A stretch of 13,706 nt of DNA from Spirochaetaceae bacterium (GTDB taxonomy: Bacteria > Spirochaetota > Spirochaetia > Treponematales > Treponemataceae), in assembly GCA_017646305.1 (NCBI GenBank), contig JAGCMR010000010.1:1-13706 (forward strand). Direction: 5' to 3'. Shown piece by piece: positions 7,643 through 13,706 of this stretch; the first letter of the stretch is position 1, and every line of letters starts with the position of its first letter. The translations under genes were made by a program, and so were the position numbers. The notes below the pieces were generated by a model that ran no database searches, was not told the DNA's origin, and saw only the letters and a list, made by a program, of their open reading frames with translations.

Positions 7643-8650
7643 TTAGGCCTGTTCTCGTCTACTGAGTCCATAGGCACAGTAGGTATCTTCTGCCAAAATA
7701 TTTCCATTGTGGTAGTAAGCAGAACGAGCTCGGCATCCACCGCAAATATTGTTATAGTCACAGGTTCCGCAGGTTCCTTCGTAATGCTTTGTTCTTAGGG
7801 TTTTGAAAACCTGGCTTTCCTGCCAAATCTCATCAAAGGCCTTTTCGTGAACGTTTCCAGCTTCTTCTACCATGTAGGCACAAGGGCGAACAACACCGGT
7901 GGGGCTAATAATACAATAGGTAAGACCTGCTAAACAGCCTCTAGTAAAGCGTTCGTTCAGTTCGATGTCCATTTCAATTGCTACACGAGTAAACTGGGGA
8001 GCACAGGTTGGTTTGATGGAAATAGAAACTTCCTTCTGCTTAGCCATGATTTTCTTTAGCAATTCTTCGTATTCCTGAACTTCCACAGCGTTCTGTTCAA
8101 TAAATACACCACGTCCCACGGGAATCAAGAAGAACAGATAGGAAGCAATGGCACCCATTTCAACAGCAAAGTCAATAACATCACAAACCTCTTCCTTGTT
8201 CCAGTCCATAACAGTGGTGTGAATCTGGAAGGGAAGACCAACTTCACGACAATTTTTCATTCCCTGGATTGTCTTGGAGTAAGCATCGGGGAGTCCACGG
8301 AATTTGTTGTGTTTGGTTTCATCAAGGCTGTCAAGGCTGATTCCCATGGCCTGAGCACCAGCATCTTTTAGTTTTTGTGCAACTTCCTTGGTAATAAGCA
8401 TACCGTTGGTACCAAATACAGGACGTAATCCCTTAGATGAAGCGTAAGCTACCAATTCATAAATATCAGGACGGAGAAGGGGTTCTCCACCGCTAAAAAT
8501 CATAACTTTAAATCCAGCCCGAGCAATTTCATCAATAAGCTTTTTACCCTCGGCTGTAGTCAACTCCTGTTCCTTTGCAGCACCAGCATCCTGATAACAG
8601 TGGCTGCATTTCAAATTGCACTTATTGGTTGTCATCCAAGATACAATCAT
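7643..8650 (-). CDS. Radical SAM/SPASM protein of the NirJ/AhbC/AhbD type
   Basis: A 335-residue radical SAM enzyme. Seen: the [4Fe-4S]/SAM motif CNLKCSHC (Cys11, Cys15, Cys18), GGEP at 54-57, and a C-terminal SPASM-type region with Cys239, 246, 257, 294, 297, 303, 306 and 325. PTCAPQF at 214-220 and the GC-AG-TYC pattern that follows are typical of the heme d1/alternative-heme enzymes NirJ, AhbC and AhbD, which remove or alter porphyrin side chains. It most resembles the NirJ2-like branch by my reading, without a search. No other siroheme or heme synthesis gene is present; instead it is the first gene of an operon with an iron/heme/cobamide-class importer, suggesting it acts on the imported compound or on a related tetrapyrrole. 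AGAGG precedes the ATG by seven bases. A peptide-modifying role is possible but no precursor gene is visible. Confidence 0.85.
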   Translation of the reverse strand: MIVSWMTTNKCNLKCSHCYQDAGAAKEQELTTAEGKKLIDEIARAGFKVMIFSGGEPLLRPDIYELVAYASSKGLRPVFGTNGMLITKEVAQKLKDAGAQAMGISLDSLDETKHNKFRGLPDAYSKTIQGMKNCREVGLPFQIHTTVMDWNKEEVCDVIDFAVEMGAIASYLFFLIPVGRGVFIEQNAVEVQEYEELLKKIMAKQKEVSISIKPTCAPQFTRVAIEMDIELNERFTRGCLAGLTYCIISPTGVVRPCAYMVEEAGNVHEKAFDEIWQESQVFKTLRTKHYEGTCGTCDYNNICGGCRARSAYYHNGNILAEDTYCAYGLSRREQA

Positions 8651-8703
8651 TTAAAACCTCTTTTCTCTATATTTATTGGTACCATGGTTTAGGTCCCAAA
8701 AAA

Positions 8704-8716
8704 TGTAATCATTACA
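8704..8716. promoter_or_regulatory. Candidate Fur-superfamily operator
   Basis: A perfect 13-bp palindrome, TGTAATCATTACA, lies 53 bp upstream of the radical SAM start. The form (AT-rich half sites around one central base, with TAAT-N-ATTA at the core) matches the 7-1-7 layout of Fur, PerR and Zur boxes; the exact metal cannot be assigned from the site. It is AT-rich enough that chance cannot be excluded, but it sits in the only upstream region of a metal/heme-class transport operon. The core promoter is unclear: TTGGGA with TAAATA 18 bases later (+ coordinates about 8675-8698) is one option, and a TGATAA -10 just upstream of the palindrome is another. Confidence 0.55.
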
Positions 8717-8768
8717 ACTTTATCACAGTTTCAGTTTCTTGAAAACCCAAAAAAATGATTATTGTGAA

Positions 8769-10682
8769 TTATTGAGATACTTCTTGAAAGGTAACAGACA
8801 ATGCAGGAATATTGATATTACCGGCCTTTACCTTCAAGACTTGATTCAACTCCACCGCAGTAGTTGGCGTAAGGAGTGTCTCTTGAGCTAGGCTGGGAAT
8901 AAGGCAATAGGCCTGTTTCCCTCGTATTTCTACCACCACAGCATCACCGGTCCACTGAGGATTCATAGTAAGATATACTAAAATCCAATGTAAATTACTG
9001 TTCCGTTCAGCCCGAACGGAAGCACTGGCGGCAGCATCGCCTGCTGAAATCCTCTCCAACACCTTGTCCTTATCTAGCAAGGGGCGACCATCGATAAATG
9101 CCCTCAGCTGCTGGTGAGCCACTAGATCGCTATACCGACGCAAAGGGCTTGTAACCTGACTATACATTCCCAGACCAAGACCTGCATGCTGCATAGGGGT
9201 TATTCCCACGCTTCTGCTTCTCATACAGCGACGAAGCTTGTATTGTCCAGCTAAACCAGGAGGCGGATCAGCAGGTAGATCTGGAGATTCTTGGCTTACA
9301 AAGGGAAAGGGGATGTTGTTTTTAAAGGCAAATTTTGCCGCTGCCTCTCCTGCCAGTAGCATAAACTCTCGCACTAAGTCTCCAGATTCCCAGTGAGTGC
9401 TGGGATGAATATCCACCTGTTCATCACTCACCGAAATGTGGACTTCTGGTAAGGTGATGGATACCGCCCCATTGTTCAATCGTCGCTGTTCATTTCGTCT
9501 GGCAATGGCAAAAAGTGGAGCAAATTCAGGAGAATCCTTTTGCTCATCCACCTGCTGATAGGTACATCGCTGCACCTTAACACGAGTTTTTAGTACGTCG
9601 CAGCTCAAAATTGCACCAGCTTCATCTAGCTGAATCTTAAAGGATAAAGCTCGTGATAATTCTCCAGATTCCTCTGTTAAGCCCAAAGCATAGTCCTCTA
9701 AGGACTCTTCTGCCAACATACGAGCAGCTCCTTCTGGAATATACAGGGTTGAGCCACGATGACGGGCAGAAATATCAATGGGAGTATCTGGTAAAACACT
9801 GGAAGCTGGATCTGCAATATGAACCCATACAAAACTCCCATCGTAGGCAATGGCATCGTCTGGGTCTGCACTCCAGGCATTGTCTATGGCATAGGCAACT
9901 TGATTCAGTTCAAGGCGCTCTTCCTGAGGAGGACTAGCCAACTGTTCTGTAGCAGACTGTGTGGAAAGTCCCCAACGGGCAGGATAGGGGTTTTTGTGGA
10001 TGGACCACACCCCAGTATCTAGCAGTAATTTATGAGCCTTTTCTGGTGTTTCTGTAAGGCCTGCTTCCTTCATGGTACGAGATTTTTCTGTTTTTCCAAG
10101 GGCAAGGGCTTCTACATCCTGCATCAGCTGGTAATCTCCTGGCAATTCCAGCTGACGATTTTTTAGTCGTTGAATAAAGGCTCTTCGTATTTCTTCTTCT
10201 CGTTCCTTTGCCAAAGTTTTTTCTTGTAGCTTTGTAATTTCATCCTGTGAACGGGGAATAAATTGTAATGTATCTCCTTGCTGTTGAAAGAAAAAGCCTC
10301 CTTTAAGGGCCTTGTAGAGCTTCCAGCACTGTTCTACAGTTTCCATTCCACCATACTCACAAAGCTCACCAAAGGAGGTTGCCGTTGAAAAAGCAGTTAC
10401 ATCCTCTATTAAAAGCTCATATAATGGCTCAATAAAGTCCTTGCATTCTGTATCCTGCAATTCAATTGACAAAAGTGAAGGAAGGAGGCTTTTATTACCT
10501 TCAGTTTTTGTAAAAAGTACAGAAATATCCTTATCACGAACCTTTTGGGTAGCAAATTGAGCTGGTTTTCCTCCTGCTGTAGGAAGACTTGAACAATAAA
10601 TTATGGTGTATTTTCCCCCTGACTCCTCTTGAACCAGGGCTGGCTGACCTTTGTACAGCACCAAAGCATGAGTAGCAATCAT
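8769..10682 (-). CDS. RNase II/RNB-family exoribonuclease
   Basis: Predicted 3'-5' exoribonuclease acting in RNA turnover in the cytoplasm, 637 residues. The N-terminal 250 residues are poorly conserved (a small beta domain, then helices at about 75-225, probably winged-helix-like). The RNB domain spans about 257-530. Catalytic acidic residues D267, D273, D275 and D276 in AIDNAWSADPDDA keep the exact spacing of E. coli RNase II D201, D207, D209 and D210. TSPLRRYSDLVAH at 511-523 carries the conserved arginine pair and tyrosine region. A short S1-like tail follows from about 575. No Shine-Dalgarno sequence is seen before the ATG; a -10-like TATAGT lies exactly six bases upstream. No strong terminator is seen in the 118 bp after the stop. 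Whether it is the housekeeping RNase II/R is not settled. Confidence 0.92.
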   Translation of the reverse strand: MIATHALVLYKGQPALVQEESGGKYTIIYCSSLPTAGGKPAQFATQKVRDKDISVLFTKTEGNKSLLPSLLSIELQDTECKDFIEPLYELLIEDVTAFSTATSFGELCEYGGMETVEQCWKLYKALKGGFFFQQQGDTLQFIPRSQDEITKLQEKTLAKEREEEIRRAFIQRLKNRQLELPGDYQLMQDVEALALGKTEKSRTMKEAGLTETPEKAHKLLLDTGVWSIHKNPYPARWGLSTQSATEQLASPPQEERLELNQVAYAIDNAWSADPDDAIAYDGSFVWVHIADPASSVLPDTPIDISARHRGSTLYIPEGAARMLAEESLEDYALGLTEESGELSRALSFKIQLDEAGAILSCDVLKTRVKVQRCTYQQVDEQKDSPEFAPLFAIARRNEQRRLNNGAVSITLPEVHISVSDEQVDIHPSTHWESGDLVREFMLLAGEAAAKFAFKNNIPFPFVSQESPDLPADPPPGLAGQYKLRRCMRSRSVGITPMQHAGLGLGMYSQVTSPLRRYSDLVAHQQLRAFIDGRPLLDKDKVLERISAGDAAASASVRAERNSNLHWILVYLTMNPQWTGDAVVVEIRGKQAYCLIPSLAQETLLTPTTAVELNQVLKVKAGNINIPALSVTFQEVSQ

Positions 10683-10688
10683 GAGGCT

Positions 10689-10718
10689 ACTATATCAAAA
10701 AAACAATTCGATATACAA
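10689..10718 (-). promoter_or_regulatory. Putative promoter for the RNase gene, leaderless arrangement
   Basis: On the - strand, TTGTAT (10713-10718), an 18-base spacer, then TATAGT (10689-10694) preceded by TGA, an extended -10. The -10 ends six bases before the ATG, so transcription would begin at or next to the start codon. Confidence 0.5.
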
Positions 10719-10767
10719 GTCCATGAGAAACCACTGGATGTAACTTATACAAATACGTTATAAGAGT

Positions 10768-11508
10768 TTAGCGAATAAAAGTATATAAGTTTTCTGTAGA
10801 ATGTTCCTGACTAAAGCCATAGCCCAAACCGGTAAAACTTTTCATGTCCTCTGGGACTTGTAAATCTTGCTCTGCCATGTAGCGCACCATTTCCCCTCGA
10901 GCCATCTTTACATATACGCCTTTTTCCACAAGCTTACCATCTCCTTGTTCGCAAAAACGACAGGTGATGAATCTATCTGTTGGCTGCACATATTTTTTGA
11001 TGGCCTTGCTATATTCGTCGGAGGCGAGATTGATAATGATATTAGAATCCTTTGTAAGCTCTTGATACAGACTTTCACCCCAAAAATCATACAGATTCTT
11101 ACAAAAATCTGTTTTAAGTTTAGCCTGCATTTCTAGCCGATAGGGAACGATGGCATCAAAGGGGCGTAAAATACCGTAAAGTCCAGAAAGGATTCGTACA
11201 TGCTCTTGGGCATAATCAAAATATTCATAGGTAAAGACCCTAGGAGCCATATACTGATATTGAATTCCCTCGTAGGATACTAAGGCAGGATTTGTTCCCG
11301 CATGTAAATCCATAGTTTGATATCGTTGATAATTAAGCTGGGCAAGATTTTCATTACAGGCTAAAAGTGTTTTCAGCTGTTCAAAGGGAAGGGATTTAAG
11401 ATAATCCACCAGTTTTTGTGCCTGCTGAATAAATACTGGTTCTGCCGTTGGTTCCAGTGCATCGGCCTTGGTGTTCATGTTTTTAGCTGGGGAAATAATC
11501 ACTTTCAT
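10768..11508 (-). CDS. yaaA: Peroxide-stress protein YaaA (UPF0246 family)
   Basis: A DNA-binding or iron-limiting protein that in E. coli is induced by hydrogen peroxide and lowers free iron and DNA damage; the biochemical detail is incomplete in any organism. At 246 residues it is of usual family length. Seen: N-terminal MKVIISPAKNMN, typical of YaaA; SYEGIQYQYM at about 83-92; HVRILSGLYGILRPFDAIVPYRLEM in the middle; and SFTGLGYGFSQEHSTENLYTFIR at the C-terminus. I start at the ATG at 11508, not the in-frame ATG at 11526, because family members begin right at this ISPAK segment. Neither ATG has a well-spaced SD. TATACT lies exactly six bases before the chosen ATG. The next gene downstream is 85 bp away with its own putative promoter. 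Confidence 0.93.
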   Translation of the reverse strand: MKVIISPAKNMNTKADALEPTAEPVFIQQAQKLVDYLKSLPFEQLKTLLACNENLAQLNYQRYQTMDLHAGTNPALVSYEGIQYQYMAPRVFTYEYFDYAQEHVRILSGLYGILRPFDAIVPYRLEMQAKLKTDFCKNLYDFWGESLYQELTKDSNIIINLASDEYSKAIKKYVQPTDRFITCRFCEQGDGKLVEKGVYVKMARGEMVRYMAEQDLQVPEDMKSFTGLGYGFSQEHSTENLYTFIR

Positions 11509-11514
11509 AGGACA

Positions 11515-11543
11515 AGTATACCTCATTGTAGGTGGGTTGAGAA
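11515..11543 (-). promoter_or_regulatory. Putative promoter for yaaA, leaderless arrangement
   Basis: On the - strand, TTCTCA (11538-11543), a 17-base spacer and TATACT (11515-11520). The -10 ends six bases before the ATG at 11508, so the first transcribed base would be the A of the start codon or close to it. The -35 is weak (4 of 6). If this is the promoter, the upstream ATG at 11526 would not be transcribed, which independently supports the shorter protein. Confidence 0.5.
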
Positions 11544-11591
11544 GGGGAAAAGGGAATAGGTTGCGGGAATAGTTTCAAATGAAAAAGTTTA

Positions 11592-11623
11592 AAATATAAA
11601 AAAGGCTTGGAATAACCAAGCCT
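11592..11623 (-). terminator. Rho-independent terminator of the tRNA operon
   Basis: On the - strand, AGGCTTGG, loop TTATT, CCAAGCCT (a perfect 8-bp stem, 11603-11623 including arms and loop) followed by TTTTTATATTTT. It begins one base after the tRNA-Glu discriminator base, so only a very short 3' trailer precedes the hairpin. Confidence 0.92.
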
Positions 11624-11624
11624 A

Positions 11625-11696
11625 CAGTCCCTAGGGGAATCGAACCCCTCTTTAAAGATTGAGAATCTTTTGTCCTAACCGATAGACGAAGGGACC
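11625..11696 (-). tRNA. tRNA-Glu (anticodon CUC)
   Basis: A 72-base cloverleaf. The acceptor stem GGTCCCT pairs with AGGGACT (1-72 is a G-U wobble), discriminator G. D arm GTCT/GGAC, anticodon stem AAAGA/TCTTT with loop TTCTCAA giving CUC, T arm AGGGG/CCCCT with loop TTCGATT. CCA is not encoded. It is the second gene of the two-tRNA transcript. Confidence 0.95.
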
Positions 11697-11704
11697 AAAG
11701 AATC

Positions 11705-11718
11705 CACGATGTATCGTG
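11705..11718. repeat. Small inverted repeat in the tRNA spacer
   Basis: CACGATGTATCGTG reads as CACGA and TCGTG arms around a four-base loop (or 6 bp around 2). It lies in the 28-bp spacer between the two tRNAs and could be a processing signal in the dicistronic transcript. It has no T-run, so it is not a terminator. Confidence 0.5.
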
Positions 11719-11724
11719 TTTTAT

Positions 11725-11795
11725 TTCCCCAAGGAGGACTCGAACCCCCACAATCAGAACCAGAATCTGAGGTGCTACCATTACACAATCGGGGA
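11725..11795 (-). tRNA. tRNA-Gln (anticodon CUG)
   Basis: A 71-base cloverleaf. The acceptor stem TCCCCGA pairs with TTGGGGA, discriminator A; the weak U1-A72 pair is typical of tRNA-Gln. D arm GTGT/GCAC, anticodon stem TCAGA/TCTGA with loop TTCTGGT giving CUG, T arm GGGGG/CCTCC with loop TTCGAGT. CCA is not encoded. It is the promoter-proximal gene of the tRNA pair. Confidence 0.95.
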
Positions 11796-11810
11796 ATGCA
11801 ATGTAGGAGT

Positions 11811-11839
11811 ATATTAGCAAAAAGGATAAAATGTGTCAA
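11811..11839 (-). promoter_or_regulatory. Strong sigma70-type promoter of the tRNA pair
   Basis: On the - strand, a consensus TTGACA (11834-11839), a 17-base spacer and TAATAT (11811-11816). The expected start site is about 11804, some nine bases before the mature tRNA-Gln 5' end. An A/T-only stretch lies just upstream (about 11842-11872) and could act as an UP element. Confidence 0.88.
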
Positions 11840-11874
11840 GCTAAAAAAAATAATTTTTTAAATTTTTTTTGAAT

Positions 11875-13068
11875 TTAATCCTCTGATTTTTCAGAAGCAT
11901 TGGCCTTGGCAGACTTATTTAAAAGGCGTGCCTTGGTAATGGGAAGCTGTGGATTTTTTGTTTTAAGTTGCAACACCACTTCTTCTAGTTTGTGCTGTCG
12001 TTCCTGCCCAAAATCGAATAAATCCTGCTGAATGATTTCTTGACCAGGCTCCAGATTCATGGCTCCTATTCCTAAAAGTCGTATTCCCCGTCCATTATAT
12101 CTTTTATCGAAAAGCTCTGTGGCTCGTTGGAAAAGATCTTCTGCAGAAGCAATGTAACGGGGAGATGTTTCTTGGATAGAGGTGGTAGTAAAATCATAAT
12201 AGCGAATTTTAATACAGACTGTCTTACTTTTCCAGTCCTCCTTCATTAATCGAAACATTACGTTTTGAGACAAATCCATGAGAGCCGTTCCAATCACGTA
12301 TCTGTCGGTAAGATTTTCCTCGTAGGTGTTTTCTGCACTGATGGAGCGGGACTGAGGAGCATCACGAAAGGTGGCTGCTTCCATGCCCCGCACAGCTTTA
12401 TAAAAAAATTGTCCACTGGCTTCTCCTAAAAATCCCTCTAAAACCGAAAGTGGCATTTTCAAGCCTTCTTGAACTGTGTGGATTCCATGGGAATAGAGCT
12501 TTGCCAAGGTTTTTTCTCCCACACCCCATACTTTTTTCAAAGGGAGCTTTTCCATAAATGACTGTTCCTGGCCTGCTGGGACATAGAAAAATCCATCTGG
12601 TTTTGACATACCAGAGGCAATTTTTGCCACATAGCGATTGCTTGCTAAGCCTACAGAAACTGTTAAGCCAGTTGCATCAAGGACTCGTTTTTTTACCTGC
12701 TGGGCAGTTTCTTCTGGTGGCCCAAATAGTCGATGAGTTCCTGTTAAATCAATAAAGGCTTCATCAATGGACATTTGCTGTACATCGGGAGAAAATTCTC
12801 CAAATATTGTCATAACTTCCTGGGATTTTTCTCGGTATCGTCTCATGTTGGATGGAAGATAAATACCTTGTGGGCATAATCGAAAGGCTTGGTCTATAGG
12901 CATGGCTGAATGGACACCGAATTTTCTAGCTTCGTAGGATGCAGCAGCCACAACACCACGTTTATGCCCTGGAATGGCTCCCACAATAACTGGTTTTCCT
13001 CGAAAATCTGGATTGTCTAGCTGTTCCACCGAGGCAAAAAATGCATCAAGGTCAACATGGAGAAACAT
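11875..13068 (-). CDS. dinB: DNA polymerase IV (Y-family)
   Basis: Error-prone translesion DNA polymerase, cytoplasmic, 397 residues. Seen: VDLDAFFASVE at 5-15 with metal ligands Asp6 and (by position) D102/E103 in SIDEAF (100-105), steric-gate Phe11, the palm segment SVGLASNRYVAKIAS at about 138-152, the KPDGF motif, the helix-hairpin-helix VWGVGEKTLAKL at about 180-191, and a little-finger domain to about 345. QQDLF at about 347-351 fits the QxxLF beta-clamp-binding pattern, followed by a basic/acidic tail. The ATG shares one base with the stop of the upstream membrane-protein gene (TGATG), with GGAGG at 13079-13083, so the two are translationally coupled. No SOS-type operator is visible inside the window, as any promoter lies upstream of the partner gene. 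Confidence 0.97.
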   Translation of the reverse strand: MFLHVDLDAFFASVEQLDNPDFRGKPVIVGAIPGHKRGVVAAASYEARKFGVHSAMPIDQAFRLCPQGIYLPSNMRRYREKSQEVMTIFGEFSPDVQQMSIDEAFIDLTGTHRLFGPPEETAQQVKKRVLDATGLTVSVGLASNRYVAKIASGMSKPDGFFYVPAGQEQSFMEKLPLKKVWGVGEKTLAKLYSHGIHTVQEGLKMPLSVLEGFLGEASGQFFYKAVRGMEAATFRDAPQSRSISAENTYEENLTDRYVIGTALMDLSQNVMFRLMKEDWKSKTVCIKIRYYDFTTTSIQETSPRYIASAEDLFQRATELFDKRYNGRGIRLLGIGAMNLEPGQEIIQQDLFDFGQERQHKLEEVVLQLKTKNPQLPITKARLLNKSAKANASEKSED

Positions 13069-13679
13069 CAGCGTATTCCCTCCAAGGCTGGAAGGAAAAA
13101 ATTTCTTTCTACAAGAATCGCCTGTTGTTTTTCCACCTCAAGATAGAGCCTAACGGTAATGTTTTGTGATTTGTCTCCATCAGCAGTATATTCAAAAGAA
13201 GTGGTGTTTGTAGGAAAATCAGGAATCAAAAAATAGGTGGTTGCATTATTTGCTCCAGTTTCTCCAGCTGTATTAGATTGAGCTGAGTTTTGAACTGTAA
13301 CAAAATTCATGGCAGAATCGTATACAGGAATTTGGTTTTCAGAAGTAACACTTACCTCATAACGGATAATGGGTACGGGAGAAGAAAGCTGTATTTCCAC
13401 TGCCTGTAATTCAAGGTAGCTTTTCCGAACAACAGAAACCTGTAGTTGTTCTGGTACCGGAGCTTCTACAAGCTGATAGGAATAGGGCTGCAAAGACTGT
13501 TGATTTAACTCTTTTTCAGGAATAGTTCTGTTGAGCACTAGGGAAGCAAAAAATAAGGTTCCAACAATACAAAGTACCATTATTCCCATAACACCAATGG
13601 TGGCCATAATAATTTTTATGGTGGAAATATGGCGATGGGTTCCAAAAATATCAATTCGAACCATTATTCTAAGCCACAT
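13068..13679 (-). CDS. Membrane-anchored protein of unknown function (5' end uncertain)
   Basis: I do not recognise this 203-residue protein. Seen: a short basic N-terminus (residues 1-22), a single hydrophobic helix at about 22-49, then about 150 residues rich in Ser, Thr, Val and Asn with a beta-strand-like alternating pattern, presumably outside the membrane. No Cys lipobox or catalytic motif is seen. The start is not secure: no clear SD precedes the ATG at 13679 or the alternative ATG at 13664, and the frame stays open to the window edge at 13706, so the gene may extend beyond it. Its stop shares a base with the dinB start. An accessory anchored domain of an envelope protein is possible. 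Confidence 0.7.
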   Translation of the reverse strand: MWLRIMVRIDIFGTHRHISTIKIIMATIGVMGIMVLCIVGTLFFASLVLNRTIPEKELNQQSLQPYSYQLVEAPVPEQLQVSVVRKSYLELQAVEIQLSSPVPIIRYEVSVTSENQIPVYDSAMNFVTVQNSAQSNTAGETGANNATTYFLIPDFPTNTTSFEYTADGDKSQNITVRLYLEVEKQQAILVERNFFLPALEGIR

Positions 13680-13706
13680 AATTTGAAATGGGATGAGAAT
13701 ACAGGC

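Noticed and set aside
8759..8773. Second Fur-like site ATTATTGTGAATTAT at the end of the RNase gene.
   Set aside because: Only about four of six positions pair between the half sites and it overlaps coding sequence.
10744..10764. Inverted repeat CTTATA...TATAAG just after yaaA, as a terminator or operator.
   Set aside because: The arms are six A/T-rich bases, there is no T-tract after it, and it does not fit a known box.
11524..11526. Upstream in-frame ATG for yaaA.
   Set aside because: No ribosome site, family proteins begin at the later Met, and the putative -10 lies between the two ATGs.
11575..11820. An 81-codon open frame on the - strand.
   Set aside because: It runs through both tRNA genes and their terminator; not protein coding.
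11842..11872. A/T-only imperfect inverted repeat after dinB as its terminator.
   Set aside because: No G-C pairs in the stem; more likely an AT-rich region upstream of the tRNA promoter. dinB transcripts may simply read into the tRNA genes and stop at 11592-11623.

Overview
The window looks like a piece of chromosome from a Treponema-like spirochete. This is an inference from protein character, AT-leaning composition, tight gene packing and the spirochete-style secreted TPR/NHL/VWA protein; no rRNA or other decisive marker is present. There is no sign of phage, insertion sequence, CRISPR or recent transfer.

Positions 61-4744 (+ strand) hold a compact four-gene operon: a divergent galactokinase-family GHMP kinase, the 5'/3'-nucleotidase SurE, a cytoplasmic TPR protein, and a secreted 682-residue protein joining a TPR, an NHL-type beta-propeller and a VWA-like domain. 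Genes overlap by 13 bp, are separated by 20 bp or abut directly, and the operon ends at a strong hairpin terminator (4770-4815). This terminator sits exactly at the convergent junction with the next operon.

Positions 8650-4815 (- strand) hold a second four-gene operon: a radical SAM/SPASM enzyme of the NirJ/AhbC/AhbD (tetrapyrrole side-chain) type, then the binding protein, permease and ATPase of a FecBCD/BtuFCD-type importer (iron chelate, heme or cobamide class). A perfect 13-bp palindrome of the Fur-superfamily type lies in its upstream region. Together these suggest a metal-regulated unit that imports and possibly remodels a tetrapyrrole. This is the most interesting part of the window.

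Positions 10682-8769 and 11508-10768 (- strand) hold an RNase II-family exoribonuclease and the peroxide-stress protein YaaA. Neither has a convincing Shine-Dalgarno sequence, and each has a -10-like hexamer exactly 6 nt before its ATG, so both may be leaderless. Positions 11625-11795 (- strand) hold tRNA-Gln(CUG) and tRNA-Glu(CUC), with a near-consensus promoter and a terminator one base past the tRNA-Glu end. Beyond them, still on the - strand, are dinB (DNA polymerase IV) and, translationally coupled upstream of it, a membrane-anchored protein of unknown function whose 5' end may lie outside the window.
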